64,000 bases of DNA, taken from an uncultured Saccharospirillaceae bacterium. Lineage in GTDB: Bacteria > Pseudomonadota > Gammaproteobacteria > Pseudomonadales > Oceanobacteraceae. The stretch lies in NCBI GenBank assembly GCA_947499545.1, contig CANMOZ010000021.1, forward strand, positions 1 to 64,000. The letters run 5' to 3'. The notes under the pieces are model-generated. The model was not told the DNA's origin. It saw nothing but the letters and a program-made list of their open reading frames with translations, and ran no database searches. The translations under genes were made by a program, and so were the position numbers. Below are positions 50,244 through 60,517 of this stretch, piece after piece (within the stretch, counting starts at the first letter, position 1; every line of letters begins with the position of its first letter).

Positions 50244-51698
50244 TTACACTGATTTCGAACAGGGAGTGCTCGAGTGGGCTCGGTATTGGTCAAAATTTTT
50301 TACAATGTCACGAATAAAGTAGCGGCCTTTATCTAGAATGCTGATCCCCTCGTGATTAAAGGTTAAGCATCCACGATTGGCCCACTCACTCAATTCATGT
50401 ATATGGCCCGCAAAATAGTCAAGCCACGATTGATCAAAGTTCTTCAGGAATGTATTTCCATCCAGGTGAAAGTGACACATTAGTTGTTGAATGACCCATT
50501 GACGAATCTTGTCATCATTTGCGAGTTTGATACCACGGCTGACAGGCAGCTGCTCGTTTGTCAGCAACGTTCGTTCATATTTCGCAAGGTCAGCCTGATT
50601 TTGGACGTAGCCGGTTGGAAAGCAACTAATAGCTGTTGGGCCAAAACCAATGAGTTGGTGCCCTCCGTGTGTGCTGTAGCCTTGGAAGTTGCGATGCAAG
50701 GTTTGATTATCCTGGGCTGTGCATAGAGGATCTGATTCTTTTGCAAAGTGATCAAGACCAATGTGCCGATACCCTGCTATTTGGAGTCGTGCTTTTGCTT
50801 GGTGAAACAAGTTGGCTTTTGCCTCTGAGCTTGGCAAGTCGTCTGTTGAAAAACGTCGTTGAGGGGGAAACCGATCGGGCAAATGAGCGTAATGAAAAAT
50901 CGATATGCGATCGGGGTTTAATTCAATCACTTGATCAATGGTTTGCAGAAAGCTAGAAATGCTTTGTTTGGGAAGTCCATAAATAAGGTCCATGTTGATG
51001 GACTTGAATCGACTTTTTCGAGCTTGATTCACGATTGATTCGATAAGTGAGTAGGGCTGCACGCGATGAATGGCGTTTTGCACGTCAGGGTCAAAATCTT
51101 GTACCCCGAGACTTAGACGATTGAATCCAAGTGCTCGCAATCCAGGAATTTCGGCAGCAGAGATCGACCTGGGGTCAACTTCAATGGACAACTCAAAGGC
51201 TTTATGGCCCCAATCAAATCGATAGTAGTACTGAAGTTCATCTAAAATGGCGCCCAGTTGCAGAGGCGACAGAAAGTTGGGCGTGCCTCCACCAAAATGG
51301 ACCTGCCTGACAGGGGCTTGCATGACGTCATCATTCACAGCTTTTAGCTCAATTTCTTTGAATAGCGCTTCCATATAAGGCAATGATTTTGACTTATGCT
51401 TGGTTAACACCTTATTGCAGGCACAGTAATAACAGAGCCTCTCACAAAAAGGGACATGCACGTAAAGAGAAAGAGGGTCCGTTGGTTCTATACTCGTCAA
51501 AGCTTCCCATGCAAGCACATCATCTTCTAGGGGCTTAAAGTCGAGGGCCGTGGGGTAAGAAGTGTATCTCGGAGATCGAGACTCTCCAAGCGCTGACAAG
51601 CACTCAAGTTGTTCTCGTGAGAGTAACGGATCTTCTTGTTTAGAGGGAATGGGAATATGTGTCCTGCCGGGAGCTTTTACGGTGGGAATAAGGTCCAT
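50244..51698 (-). CDS. hemN: Oxygen-independent coproporphyrinogen III oxidase HemN
   Basis: A 484-residue radical-SAM enzyme that turns coproporphyrinogen III into protoporphyrinogen IX when oxygen is low. The 4Fe-4S site VPFCERLCYYCACNKVLT (CxxxCxxC plus the extra Cys) and GGGTPNFLS are complete. The C-terminal HemN domain with GIKLANDDKIRQWV confirms true HemN rather than a HemW-like protein. Low-oxygen function goes with the cbb3 cluster and FNR in this window. No clear FNR site is seen directly upstream. Confidence 0.96.
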   Translation of the reverse strand: MDLIPTVKAPGRTHIPIPSKQEDPLLSREQLECLSALGESRSPRYTSYPTALDFKPLEDDVLAWEALTSIEPTDPLSLYVHVPFCERLCYYCACNKVLTKHKSKSLPYMEALFKEIELKAVNDDVMQAPVRQVHFGGGTPNFLSPLQLGAILDELQYYYRFDWGHKAFELSIEVDPRSISAAEIPGLRALGFNRLSLGVQDFDPDVQNAIHRVQPYSLIESIVNQARKSRFKSINMDLIYGLPKQSISSFLQTIDQVIELNPDRISIFHYAHLPDRFPPQRRFSTDDLPSSEAKANLFHQAKARLQIAGYRHIGLDHFAKESDPLCTAQDNQTLHRNFQGYSTHGGHQLIGFGPTAISCFPTGYVQNQADLAKYERTLLTNEQLPVSRGIKLANDDKIRQWVIQQLMCHFHLDGNTFLKNFDQSWLDYFAGHIHELSEWANRGCLTFNHEGISILDKGRYFIRDIVKNFDQYRAHSSTPCSKSV

Positions 51699-51836
51699 TT
51701 GAATCTACGTCCTACTGCCAATGACATCAACAGTCGAAGAGCTTAGGTAGAGTTTTGAGGAGAAGTCTTGTCTTGGATCAAGGAGATAGCGCATTCTTGT
51801 TGCAGCACTTATGCAATGAGGCAAAAGATAAATACC

Positions 51837-52133
51837 ATGGCAGAATTGGCGAATTCGGTATGTGTTCACCTTCATATAAAAGGGCGAGTTCAGGGGGTTT
51901 TTTACCGGGCCTCGACTCAACAACAAGCCCAGGCTTTAGGTTTGGTTGGGTGGGTTAGAAATCGAGGTGATGGCAGCGTTGAAGCTGTTGTTCAAGGCGA
52001 TTCTGAGTCGGTGAAGCAGCTCATAGAGTGGTGCCACAAGGGGCCGGAACAGGCTACGGTGAGTCAGGTTGAGGTGATGGATCAAAAGGTGGGGCAATGG
52101 CAAAGTTTCACAGTTGAGCCCTCTGCACCTTGA
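51837..52133 (+). CDS. acyP: Acylphosphatase
   Basis: A 98-residue enzyme from the ATG at 51837 (an open frame upstream lacks homology). It has the signature GRVQGVFYRASTQQQAQALG, with the Arg of VFYR binding phosphate, and WVRNRGDGSVEAVVQG with the catalytic Asn. It hydrolyses acyl phosphates in the cytoplasm. It precedes clpB by 64 bases on the same strand. Confidence 0.94.
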   Translation: MAELANSVCVHLHIKGRVQGVFYRASTQQQAQALGLVGWVRNRGDGSVEAVVQGDSESVKQLIEWCHKGPEQATVSQVEVMDQKVGQWQSFTVEPSAP

Positions 52134-52197
52134 AAATGGAGGAAACGCCGCAATCTATCTTCCCAGAGGAAAATAACAGGAAACTAGGAGTGAGCGC

Positions 52198-54783
52198 ATG
52201 CGCCTAGAAAAGTTTACCACCAGTTTGCAACAGGCTCTGTCAGAAGCACAATCCATCGCTTTGGGGAGAGACCATAACCAAATCGATTCAGCGCATTTGC
52301 TGCTTGCTTTGCTGGAACAACCCACGAATGCACTGCAAGGTTTGCTCAAGCTGATCGACGTTTCTGCGGATGCGCTTAAAAGTGCAACGTTAAACGTCAT
52401 AGAATCTTTACCCAGTGTCCAGCATCCGGATGGGCAAATTTCCGTTTCGCCTGAGTTAGGTCGCCTGTTGAATCAGATGGATAGGCTGGCTCAAAAAATG
52501 GGCGACGACTTTATCTCGGTTGAAGTTGCATTTTTGGCCCTAACAGAAGACCGCGGCCCCATGGGAAAAGCGCTAAAGCAACTGGGTATTACAGCCGCCA
52601 AACTTGAAAAGGCCATTCAATCGATACGACAAGGGGAAAAAGTGACAGACCCAAATGCTGAAGATCATCGCCAAGCACTTGATCGCTATACGATTGATTT
52701 AACGCAACGAGCAGAAGAAGGTAAGCTCGACCCAGTCATCGGTCGAGACGATGAGATTCGCCGTACAATACAGGTGCTGCAAAGACGCACTAAAAACAAC
52801 CCCGTCTTAATTGGTGAGCCAGGCGTAGGTAAAACGGCCATTGTTGAAGGGTTGGCCCAGAGGATAATTGATGGTGAGGTGCCAGAAGGCCTAAAGAAAA
52901 AACGCATTTTATCTTTGGATATGGGGGCCTTGATTGCAGGGGCTAAATTCCGGGGAGAATTCGAAGAGCGCTTAAAGGCCGTTCTAAAAGACGTTGCTAA
53001 ACATGAAGGCAATGTTGTGCTCTTTATTGATGAATTGCACACCATGGTTGGAGCGGGTAAATCCGATGGTGCTATGGATGCAGGGAATATGTTGAAACCT
53101 GCTTTGGCTCGAGGTGAATTGCATTGCGTTGGCGCAACAACATTAGATGAATATCGTGATTACGTTGAAAAAGACGCTGCTTTAGAGCGTCGCTTCCAAA
53201 AAGTGATGGTCACAGAACCCAGTGTTGAAGACACCGTAGCAATATTGCGAGGCTTAAAAGAGCGTTACGAAATTCACCACGGTGTCCAGATAACCGACTC
53301 AGCTATTATTGCTGCCTCTCAGTTATCGCATCGTTACATTCCTGATCGACAATTGCCCGATAAAGCCATCGATTTGGTGGACGAAGCAGCCAGCGTTATT
53401 CGTATGGAAATTGACTCCAAACCTCAAGAAATGGATCGCTTAGAACGCAAATTAATCCAGTTAAAAATTGAGCGAGAGGCATTACGAAAAGAAAAAGACG
53501 AAGCAGCGAAAAAACGATTAAGCGATCTCAATCATGACATTAATAAATTGGGCCGAGAGTATGTCGATTTAGAAGAGATCTGGAAAAGCGAAAAAATGGC
53601 GCTTGAAGGCACTCAGCAAGTAAAAGAAAAATTGGAAGAAGCAAAGCTTGAAATGGAATCTGCTCGTCGAGCGGGTGATTTAAGCCGCATGTCTGAGTTG
53701 CAATACGGCATTATTCCCGATTTAGAAAAGCAAATGGCTGAGCAATCAGAGTCGGAGAAAACGGGCCAGACCCATTTTAAACTGTTACGCAATCGAGTAA
53801 CGGAAGAAGAAATTGCTGAAGTAGTGGCGCGCTGGACAGGTGTACCCGTTGCGAAAATGCTGGAGGGTGAGCGCGAAAAATTACTGCGTATGGAAGACGA
53901 GCTGCACCATCGAGTGGTTGGGCAAAATGATGCCATCGTGGCTGTGTCCAATGCCGTTCGTCGTTCTCGTGCTGGCTTGTCAGACCCTAACCGCCCTAAC
54001 GGCTCCTTCCTATTTTTGGGGCCAACGGGGGTCGGAAAAACGGAATTGTGTAAGAGCCTAGCGAATTTCCTTTTTGACAGTCCGGATGCGATGGTGCGTA
54101 TCGATATGTCAGAGTATATGGAAAAGCACTCAGTAGCCCGATTGATTGGTGCGCCTCCAGGGTATGTAGGGTACGAAGAAGGCGGATATTTAACCGAACA
54201 GGTTCGACGTAAGCCTTATTCTGTCATTCTGTTGGATGAAGTCGAAAAAGCGCATCCTGATGTGTTTAATATTTTGCTCCAGGTGCTCGACGATGGACAG
54301 TTAACGGATGGTCAGGGACGCCGGGTGGATTTCAAAAACACCGTACTGGTGATGACTTCGAATTTAGGCTCGGACGTTATTCAGGGAATGGCGGGTAAAC
54401 AATCCTATGAAACCATGCGTGATTCCTTAATGACCATCGTAGGCGAGCACTTTAGGCCTGAATTTATAAACCGTATTGACGAGGTGGTGGTCTTTCATCC
54501 TTTGGATAAAGCTCATATTAAGGGCATTGCAGACATTCAATTGGGTTTATTGCGCAAACGTCTGCAAGACCATGATTTATCCATCAGTGTTGAACCGGCC
54601 GCACTTGAGCGTTTAGTAGCGGTTGGATACGACCCTGTGTTTGGTGCAAGACCCCTCAAGCGAGCCATACAGCAGGAGATAGAAAACCCGCTTGCGCAGA
54701 AAATTTTATCGGGTGACTTTGTGTCAGGTGATACCATTAATGTCAGCTTAAATGGCGACAATATGGCTTTTGCTAAAGGTTGA
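52198..54783 (+). CDS. clpB: Chaperone ATPase ClpB
   Basis: An 861-residue hexameric disaggregase that works with DnaK. ATG at 52198 with AGGAG upstream. The N-terminal domain ([18 protein letters not shown]), NBD1 with [16 protein letters not shown], the long coiled-coil middle domain (residues about 405-525) and NBD2 with [15 protein letters not shown] are all present; the middle domain separates ClpB from ClpA and from T6SS ClpV. No HSF-like sigma-32 promoter was certain. Confidence 0.98.
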   Translation: MRLEKFTTSLQQALSEAQSIALGRDHNQIDSAHLLLALLEQPTNALQGLLKLIDVSADALKSATLNVIESLPSVQHPDGQISVSPELGRLLNQMDRLAQKMGDDFISVEVAFLALTEDRGPMGKALKQLGITAAKLEKAIQSIRQGEKVTDPNAEDHRQALDRYTIDLTQRAEEGKLDPVIGRDDEIRRTIQVLQRRTKNNPVLIGEPGVGKTAIVEGLAQRIIDGEVPEGLKKKRILSLDMGALIAGAKFRGEFEERLKAVLKDVAKHEGNVVLFIDELHTMVGAGKSDGAMDAGNMLKPALARGELHCVGATTLDEYRDYVEKDAALERRFQKVMVTEPSVEDTVAILRGLKERYEIHHGVQITDSAIIAASQLSHRYIPDRQLPDKAIDLVDEAASVIRMEIDSKPQEMDRLERKLIQLKIEREALRKEKDEAAKKRLSDLNHDINKLGREYVDLEEIWKSEKMALEGTQQVKEKLEEAKLEMESARRAGDLSRMSELQYGIIPDLEKQMAEQSESEKTGQTHFKLLRNRVTEEEIAEVVARWTGVPVAKMLEGEREKLLRMEDELHHRVVGQNDAIVAVSNAVRRSRAGLSDPNRPNGSFLFLGPTGVGKTELCKSLANFLFDSPDAMVRIDMSEYMEKHSVARLIGAPPGYVGYEEGGYLTEQVRRKPYSVILLDEVEKAHPDVFNILLQVLDDGQLTDGQGRRVDFKNTVLVMTSNLGSDVIQGMAGKQSYETMRDSLMTIVGEHFRPEFINRIDEVVVFHPLDKAHIKGIADIQLGLLRKRLQDHDLSISVEPAALERLVAVGYDPVFGARPLKRAIQQEIENPLAQKILSGDFVSGDTINVSLNGDNMAFAKG

Positions 54784-54876
54784 ACTTCCCTTTCTCATAA
54801 ATACTCGTGCCGTGGTTAACCAAGATCGCGGCGGCGGGTTTCATGGCACCACCCTTAATATCAAGTGATTTCCTAG

Positions 54877-54892
54877 GAAGGGTTAACCCTTC
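54877..54892. promoter_or_regulatory. Perfect 16-bp palindrome upstream of the DUF2235 gene
   Basis: gaagggttaacccttc is a perfect inverted repeat without a loop. It lies in the 160-base space between clpB and the hydrolase, about 83 bases before the hydrolase start. Without a loop or T run it is more like a dimeric protein-binding site than a terminator; function inferred. Confidence 0.45.
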
Positions 54893-54974
54893 CCACTTCT
54901 TGGCTTATATAGACCTACTTTTCATTTTAGGTTGCTTGGTTTAATTGCACCAAAAGAAGGCAAGAAACCAGACA

Positions 54975-56507
54975 ATGCTAAACCAGTTAGATCAGCCTGA
55001 CGCGCAGATTCACAGCCGCTTAACCTCTTTGAGGCTCGGTATTTTCTTTGATGGGACAGGCAATAATCGGCACAACACTGAAGCGGGAAGAGCGGTGCTC
55101 AAATCATGGTTGGCAATTGATTGCACTGCTGATGAAGATCAAGAGTTGATGTTTGAAGACGCTCTATGCGAATGGGGCGTTTTACCCTCAAGTGATAGTT
55201 ACAGTAATGAGAAAACGAATATTGCGAAGCTGTACGCATTGTATGACGACCGCCTTCCTGGGGTAGGGAAAATATACGTTGAAGGTGTGGGTACATTAAC
55301 GAACGAAAGCGATGATCTCTTGTTTGGGCAGGCGTTATCACTTCTGGAAACATCGCTTTTAAATAAAGTGGCATTGGCTATTCAGGAATTGATCCCGGCC
55401 GAAATAGCAGATCAACTAAACGCACAGGATTTCAGAGTTGACGGTTTCTCTGGTTCCAGTACGACAGTTGATCATACGAGGGTATTGGATGTGCTTGAGC
55501 TGGATGTTTTTGGCTTCAGCCGTGGAGCCGCAGCCGCCCGCCATTTTGTGAATCAATTGCTTAATCAAACCGATGCCTTTGTGTCGGAATTGAACCGGCG
55601 GGGGATACCTGTTTCGCCTGAATTTCATCGGCAAATACGCGTTAAATTTATGGGGTTGTTTGATACCGTTGAAGCGGCACCTTTGACGGTAGAGCATTTA
55701 GGCGTTGAACAAAATGCTGTAGAGCGTTTGGTCCATCTTTGTGCGGCAGATGAGCATCGTTATTATTTTCCCCTAACCAGTGTTGCGACTGGGTCTGAGA
55801 TGAATCAATTACCCGCTAACTTCACTGAGCTATATCTGCCTGGAGCTCACTCAGATATTGGTGGCGGTTACCACAGTCGTCATCACTACCCAGGAGAATC
55901 GGATTCTTTATTAAGACAGGCGCTCTGCTTGCGTACGTTTGTCAGCGATGAGACGGCCTCATTGCACAATTACGCAGAATCAAAGGCCTATCAGCGAGCC
56001 AAGGCGTTTGCTTGGGAGCAAGTCGACCTGGGGTGGGGCATAGGGGTGTTTGAGGATATGCAGCAGGGGCAAGCGCCAAAGCCTAACAGCATCAGTTTGT
56101 GTGCACGAAAAGTGATTATCCCGTCGGGTCAGAAACTCTTTGTGGATGTCTTTATGAATAAAGTCACAGAAGGGGAATACTCTCGTGTTCCGCTAAGGCT
56201 GATGTATGATGCCTCCGTAACAGCAGAGGTACCCCTTCAACCCTGGGATGCGAGGCATGCTGAGTTGACTTTTGAGGTTAAGATCAAGGGGGTAAGCACC
56301 CGGTTGGCGGCGCTTTATCAGGCCTTTCAGTCGTTGGTCTCGCAAAGAGGGAAAGTTATGGATGCGACCGTTATGTTGAATGAGGATAGATACCGGCAGT
56401 TACGATTTGAGTACCTTCATCGCAGTGATTTCAGTAGCTGGGTACACAAACCAAGGACCGTTAATGGGGTTGCTGCTCGAGAACGCATTAAGAACCCCGT
56501 TACCTAA
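54975..56507 (+). CDS. DUF2235 alpha/beta hydrolase, Tle1-type (T6SS lipase effector family)
   Basis: 510 residues from the ATG at 54975 (a TTG ten codons earlier is the alternative). It starts with LRLGIFFDGTGNN, a typical first strand of DUF2235 proteins, then DVFGFSRGAAAARHF, whose GFSRG holds the nucleophile Ser, and LPGAHSDIGGGYH with the catalytic Asp. Related proteins are phospholipase A-type effectors of type VI secretion or cell-associated hydrolases. No T6SS structural gene, VgrG or immunity gene was recognised beside it, so an effector role is unproven. It converges with mrp. Confidence 0.83.
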   Translation: MLNQLDQPDAQIHSRLTSLRLGIFFDGTGNNRHNTEAGRAVLKSWLAIDCTADEDQELMFEDALCEWGVLPSSDSYSNEKTNIAKLYALYDDRLPGVGKIYVEGVGTLTNESDDLLFGQALSLLETSLLNKVALAIQELIPAEIADQLNAQDFRVDGFSGSSTTVDHTRVLDVLELDVFGFSRGAAAARHFVNQLLNQTDAFVSELNRRGIPVSPEFHRQIRVKFMGLFDTVEAAPLTVEHLGVEQNAVERLVHLCAADEHRYYFPLTSVATGSEMNQLPANFTELYLPGAHSDIGGGYHSRHHYPGESDSLLRQALCLRTFVSDETASLHNYAESKAYQRAKAFAWEQVDLGWGIGVFEDMQQGQAPKPNSISLCARKVIIPSGQKLFVDVFMNKVTEGEYSRVPLRLMYDASVTAEVPLQPWDARHAELTFEVKIKGVSTRLAALYQAFQSLVSQRGKVMDATVMLNEDRYRQLRFEYLHRSDFSSWVHKPRTVNGVAARERIKNPVT

Positions 56508-56535
56508 TCAGCTCATTAATAGAATGAAAGTGGTT

Positions 56536-57627
56536 TTAAGTGATCTCTATGCTGGGAATGCTGGTTTCGCTACTGCGTTGCCCCAAGTGAGCGGCTAATG
56601 TTCGCGCGGTATTGCGATAGAGCATGGCGATTTCGCTTTCTGGATCAGCAATCACAGCCGGTTTGCCGGTGTCTGCTTGTTCTCGAATCCAGCGAGAGAG
56701 AGGGAGTGAGCCCAGAACTTCTGTTTGGTAATCTTCAGCAAGTTTATCAGCACCCTCCTCACCAAAGATGGCTTCATGGTGGCCGCAAGCCTTACAAATA
56801 TGGATCGACATATTTTCGACGACGCCAAGGACAGGTATTTTGACCTTGCGGAACATTTCTATTCCTTTTTGGGCATCTAAAAGCGCAATGTCTTGAGGGG
56901 TTGTGACGATAACAGCCCCCGAAACGGGAAACTTTTGCGACAACGTTAACTGAATGTCACCTGTCCCAGGAGGCATGTCGATGAACAAATAATCTAACTC
57001 TCCCCATTGAGTTTGCATCATGAGTTGTTGCAATGCGCCACTTACCATGGGGCCACGCCACACCATGGGTGTTTTATCGGTCACTAAATAGGCCATCGAC
57101 ATGGTTTTTAGGCCGTGTGCTTCAATGGGAATAAAGGCCTTGTTATCAGTGGTCTCTGGGCGTTGGTCTGAGGAAACGCCAAGCATTAAACCCTGGCTAG
57201 GGCCATAAATATCCGCATCTAAAATGCCAACTTTAGCGCCTTCCATTGCGAGTGATAAAGCCAGATTGGTGGTCACCGTAGACTTGCCGACGCCGCCTTT
57301 TCCTGAAGCAATCGCAATGATGTTTTTGATTGATTGAGTGGCTGGCGTATGGTTTTGACTCTTATGAGCTTCAACGCTCCAGGTGATTTGAATGCTGATG
57401 TTGCTAATGCCTTCAATATCATCCAGTTGCGATTGAATTAGCTGTTTATAGCCTTCGACAAGCGTGTCGGCGGGGTACTTTAAATGGAGTTGAACGGTTG
57501 CTTGATGTTCTTCGGTGTTGATGGAACTTAATGCGCCACTGCTGATAAAGTCCTGGTTAAGATAAGGATCTTGAATCTTGGCTAGTCGTTGCTCAATGAT
57601 GTTTTTGAGGTCGTTATGAGTTGGCAT
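56536..57627 (-). CDS. mrp: Iron-sulfur cluster carrier protein Mrp/ApbC
   Basis: A 363-residue P-loop ATPase from the ATG at 57627, with AGGA upstream. The N-terminal DUF59-like domain (about residues 1-85) is followed by IASGKGGVGKSTVTTNLAL (deviant Walker A of the MinD/Mrp class), DADIYGPSQ, and a CxxC in HICKACGHHE, which binds a 4Fe-4S cluster. It transfers clusters to apoproteins. It converges with the DUF2235 gene. Confidence 0.96.
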   Translation of the reverse strand: MPTHNDLKNIIEQRLAKIQDPYLNQDFISSGALSSINTEEHQATVQLHLKYPADTLVEGYKQLIQSQLDDIEGISNISIQITWSVEAHKSQNHTPATQSIKNIIAIASGKGGVGKSTVTTNLALSLAMEGAKVGILDADIYGPSQGLMLGVSSDQRPETTDNKAFIPIEAHGLKTMSMAYLVTDKTPMVWRGPMVSGALQQLMMQTQWGELDYLFIDMPPGTGDIQLTLSQKFPVSGAVIVTTPQDIALLDAQKGIEMFRKVKIPVLGVVENMSIHICKACGHHEAIFGEEGADKLAEDYQTEVLGSLPLSRWIREQADTGKPAVIADPESEIAMLYRNTARTLAAHLGQRSSETSIPSIEIT

Positions 57628-57807
57628 TAAACGTCCTATTACCGACAAATAGTTGAGTGCAATGGTCGGATTTTACTGGAATTGACTTGAGCGACGCAAT
57701 GGAGGGTCTTATTGAAACTTGGTAAGGGGGATTAGGTTACTACGAGCAATCAAATAATGATGATCGAAATAAATCTATAGACAACAAGGAAGGTGTAGCG
57801 AACTAGA

Positions 57808-57883
57808 TGGCGTCCCCTAGGGGATTCGAACCCCTGTTACCGCCGTGAAAGGGCGGTGTCCTAGGCCTCTAGACGAAGGGGAC
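57808..57883 (-). tRNA. tRNA-Glu (anticodon TTC)
   Basis: 76 nt with encoded CCA. Acceptor GTCCCCT/AGGGGAC, anticodon arm CCGCC-CTTTCAC-GGCGG, T arm with GGTTCGAAT. Same strand and promoter as the tRNA-Ala 14 bases upstream. Confidence 0.97.
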
Positions 57884-57897
57884 AGGACAATATCTTT

Positions 57898-57973
<76 letters not shown>

Positions 57974-57987
57974 TAAAGATGCTGCGT

Positions 57988-58015
57988 ATTATAAAGAAGG
58001 TGTTAATACTGTCAA
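57988..58015 (-). promoter_or_regulatory. Sigma-70 promoter of the tRNA-Ala/Glu operon
   Basis: In minus direction TTGACA (58010-58015), 16-base spacer, TATAAT (57988-57993): both hexamers are consensus. The -10 box lies 14 bases before tRNA-Ala. Confidence 0.9.
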
Positions 58016-58120
58016 CACTTTTTTTTAAAATTCAGTAGGTTAGAGGAGAGGCCCAGAGCAGACGTCCAATTTATAAACGTCATTCATAAGCCTTACCTCA
58101 TCACAAAGAATCAAGAAAAG

Positions 58121-58687
58121 TTATACTCTGAAAGCCAGATAAAGGTCTGTTACAGCCGCTGGCAAGGCTTCGCAAACTTGTCGAGACAATTCGGAGTTGT
58201 TATCAATTTCTTGCATTTCTGGTTCATCGGCAAAAAAACCAGATGCATAGTGCAGAGGAAGCAGTTGTTCAGCAACCTCCTCTTCTTTGTCTTCGAACCA
58301 AGCTTCTTCTTGCTGCATTAGGCCTTCCATGAAACCTTGAGCCCAGCTCTCAAGTGGTGAAATATCTTCGCCCTCTTCAAGGTCGACTTTAAGGTCGCAA
58401 GGGACGGGAAATTCTTCGGATTCGCTCAGCAAGCCGTCAATTTCGACCCAGAGTTTTTTCAATATACGTCGAATCTCGGCTTCCTGTTCCTGGTTTTTAA
58501 AAACAGGAGCTTGTTCAAATATGATTCCCCAGAGGATTTCAAAGTCATTGGGTTTTGGGCTAACCGCTAAAGCAGTCATTAATCCATGGGCGGCAAAGAA
58601 ATCCAGTGCCTCGCGGGCATCGGCTTCTTCTTCAAGGAAGTAACCTAGGGTATTCAATTCGTCTTCGCTGAGTGATTCAAAGCGCAT
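58121..58687 (-). CDS. UPF0149 family protein (YgfB/YecA-like)
   Basis: 188 residues from the ATG at 58687; the frame also opens at a TTG at 58708. Acidic helical protein starting with MRFESLSEDELNTLGYFLEEEADAREALDFFAAHG, the usual form of a UPF0149 N-terminus, with WAQGFMEG in the middle. E. coli YecA also has a C-terminal zinc-binding SEC-C motif; none is present here. Function in proteobacteria is not settled. It is divergent from the metalloprotease gene. Confidence 0.82.
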   Translation of the reverse strand: MRFESLSEDELNTLGYFLEEEADAREALDFFAAHGLMTALAVSPKPNDFEILWGIIFEQAPVFKNQEQEAEIRRILKKLWVEIDGLLSESEEFPVPCDLKVDLEEGEDISPLESWAQGFMEGLMQQEEAWFEDKEEEVAEQLLPLHYASGFFADEPEMQEIDNNSELSRQVCEALPAAVTDLYLAFRV

Positions 58688-58773
58688 TGGGTTAATCTCA
58701 CTTGTCAATTAGGGTCAGAGTTTAACAAAATAGGGTTTCGAAATCTCGATGGTATTGATAGGGCTCGACGACT

Positions 58774-59529
58774 TTGCTCACTACTACGGCAATTCCTAAG
58801 GATATACGCTTGACGCGTCATCCTAAACGCAAGCACTTGGCATACCGCATCCAAGACGATGGGTGTCTGGAGGTGTTGGCACCGCAAAAATGGTCGTTGC
58901 GACGCATTAAAACGCTGCTGATGGAAAACGAACAAGCTATTTTGGAGGCTTATGCTAAGCATCGTCCAGCCACTTTACCTGAACTGCAGTGGTTGTTAGG
59001 TCAACCTTTTGTGTTGGAGTATGCGGATTCTACGAAAAAGCCAGTCTTTGATGGGGATGGGCTTCATTGCAAGGTTTCATCCTCTCTAACCCCTGCTGCG
59101 CTAACGAAAGAAATGGAGATTTATTACAAAAGCATGGCCAGGCCATTGTTTGAAGAGCGTATGGAGGTGTGCGCATCGCATTTCAAGCCGGCATTGCCGC
59201 CTCATAAGCTGAGTCGTATTGGTGCTGCCAGAACCCGGTGGGGGAGCTGCTCGTCAAAAGGGAATATCAATTTAAATGCAATGCTGATGCAGTACCCGAT
59301 CAAATGTATCGATTACGTCATTACGCACGAGCTTTGCCATTTGATTGAATTGAATCATGGTGCTGCATTTTATAAGCATTTGGAGAGTGTGATGCCTGAC
59401 TGGAAATTGCACGAGCAATGGTTTCGTAGTCCATTACCGGTTACAGTCGAGGGTATGACTGCTTTTGTACAAAAGCTCAATAGGCAGTCAAAATCAGATG
59501 AACCAGAATTTATCATTCCGGCGTTATAA
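58774..59529 (+). CDS. YgjP-like metal-dependent hydrolase (DUF45)
   Basis: A 251-residue zinc metallopeptidase-like protein. The motif VITHELCHLIELNHGAAFYK gives HExxH plus the third His (LNHG). The preceding TRWGSCSSKGNINLN is the family's second mark. The N-terminal LTRHPKRKHLAYRI is also usual. The only start in frame is TTG at 58774, with AGGG upstream; no ATG is close. Substrate unknown. Confidence 0.88.
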   Translation: MLTTTAIPKDIRLTRHPKRKHLAYRIQDDGCLEVLAPQKWSLRRIKTLLMENEQAILEAYAKHRPATLPELQWLLGQPFVLEYADSTKKPVFDGDGLHCKVSSSLTPAALTKEMEIYYKSMARPLFEERMEVCASHFKPALPPHKLSRIGAARTRWGSCSSKGNINLNAMLMQYPIKCIDYVITHELCHLIELNHGAAFYKHLESVMPDWKLHEQWFRSPLPVTVEGMTAFVQKLNRQSKSDEPEFIIPAL

Positions 59530-59699
59530 TCTGCATTGTTTGTCTGGGTGTTTGTTTTTTGCTGTTCTTTAGCGGGGGTGTATCCTTAGCTGTGTTGCAA
59601 TAATAAAGGGGCAAAGGCCTATCTCGAAAAAAAACTGTTGTGTAGCAATTGACTTACTGTGTAGCAGAATATCTTCGGCCAAGGCCTAAGCTTTAGGCA

Positions 59700-59906
59700 T
59701 TATAGGCGAACGACGTTAGTCGCTTGAGGGCCTTTGGCACCAGCTTCTACTTCAAATTCTACCTTTTGGCCTTCTGCTAGGGTTTTGAAACCTTCGCCTT
59801 GAATTGAACGAAAGTGAACAAAGACGTCAGGTCCGTTCTCTTGTTGAATGAAACCGAAGCCTTTCTCTTCGTTGAACCACTTAACGGTTCCGGTCGACTT
59901 AGACAT
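59700..59906 (-). CDS. Cold-shock domain protein
   Basis: A 68-residue single CSD protein from the ATG at 59906 with AGGAGG upstream. It has the RNP1 KGFGFIQQ and RNP2 DVFVHFRS motifs that bind single-stranded RNA and DNA. Acts as an RNA chaperone. The frame open further upstream gives only junk sequence. It is alone, with a long spacer to the next gene. Confidence 0.97.
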   Translation of the reverse strand: MSKSTGTVKWFNEEKGFGFIQQENGPDVFVHFRSIQGEGFKTLAEGQKVEFEVEAGAKGPQATNVVRL

Positions 59907-60248
59907 TTTGCCTCCTGATGACCTTTCGATACGCAATGTCGAGGGGAGTTGTTGAATAAATGTGTACAGAGGAAATGAAATTTACCAATGTGTCGGCGAG
60001 GATGCACTGTTAGTGAGAGATTTGCAAGCTCTCTTTGTCAGGAATCGTAAAAAAAATCATTCTTTTACACCCAGTCAGTCAACAATCACCCAATCATCCT
60101 TATTTTTCATGGGTGAGCGCTGGCTATCTAGCACTTAAGTCGGACCACTGTTCCTATACTGACGATTGAGCTCAGCTTAATTTGAGAATCAAGTGGGCTG
60201 TTATTGCTCAGTCGATAATGATGAACATTGTTGGACAAGGAGAAGGAT
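59907..60248. other. Spacer upstream of the cold-shock gene and the lipoprotein gene
   Basis: About 340 bases between divergent genes. It should carry both promoters and the long 5' leader typical of cold-shock mRNAs, but no clear boxes or hairpins could be assigned. Confidence 0.4.
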
Positions 60249-60494
60249 ATGAAAGGTTCTATTAAATACTATAAGTGGGTTGCTGCAACCTGTCTGGTCA
60301 TTGGTTTGGCTGGGTGTGGGTATCAACAGGTGAAGCCTTCAGATGCTCACATGGTTCATGCGGATCACTCGCATCAACATAAAAATGCCTGCGGTCATGA
60401 AGTGGTCGCTCACGCGGATCATCAAGACTATTTGCATGATGGTCACTACCATTCCATGCATGCTAACCACATGGATGATCACGGTACCATCTAA
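60249..60494 (+). CDS. His-rich lipoprotein
   Basis: 81 residues from the ATG at 60249 with AAGGAGAAGG upstream. The signal peptide ends in the lipobox VIGLAGC (lipidated Cys), so it is an exported lipoprotein; the Gly after Cys leaves it likely in the outer membrane. The mature 60 residues hold about 17 histidines in HxH and HxxH arrangements (SDAHMVHADHSHQHKN and later HDGHYHSMH). This points to zinc, copper or nickel binding. No family recognised. A hairpin terminator follows, so it is monocistronic. Confidence 0.82.
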   Translation: MKGSIKYYKWVAATCLVIGLAGCGYQQVKPSDAHMVHADHSHQHKNACGHEVVAHADHQDYLHDGHYHSMHANHMDDHGTI

Positions 60495-60517
60495 AGCGGT
60501 TTATTTTTCGTAACAAC

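Noticed and set aside
56380-56598. 72-codon plus-strand frame over the DUF2235 gene end
   Set aside because: Overlaps two well-supported convergent genes in another frame.
58001-58030. Apparent hairpin gtgtt...aacac followed by eight Ts on the plus strand
   Set aside because: The stem is short, no plus-strand gene precedes it, and the sequence is better explained as the -35 region of the tRNA promoter on the other strand.
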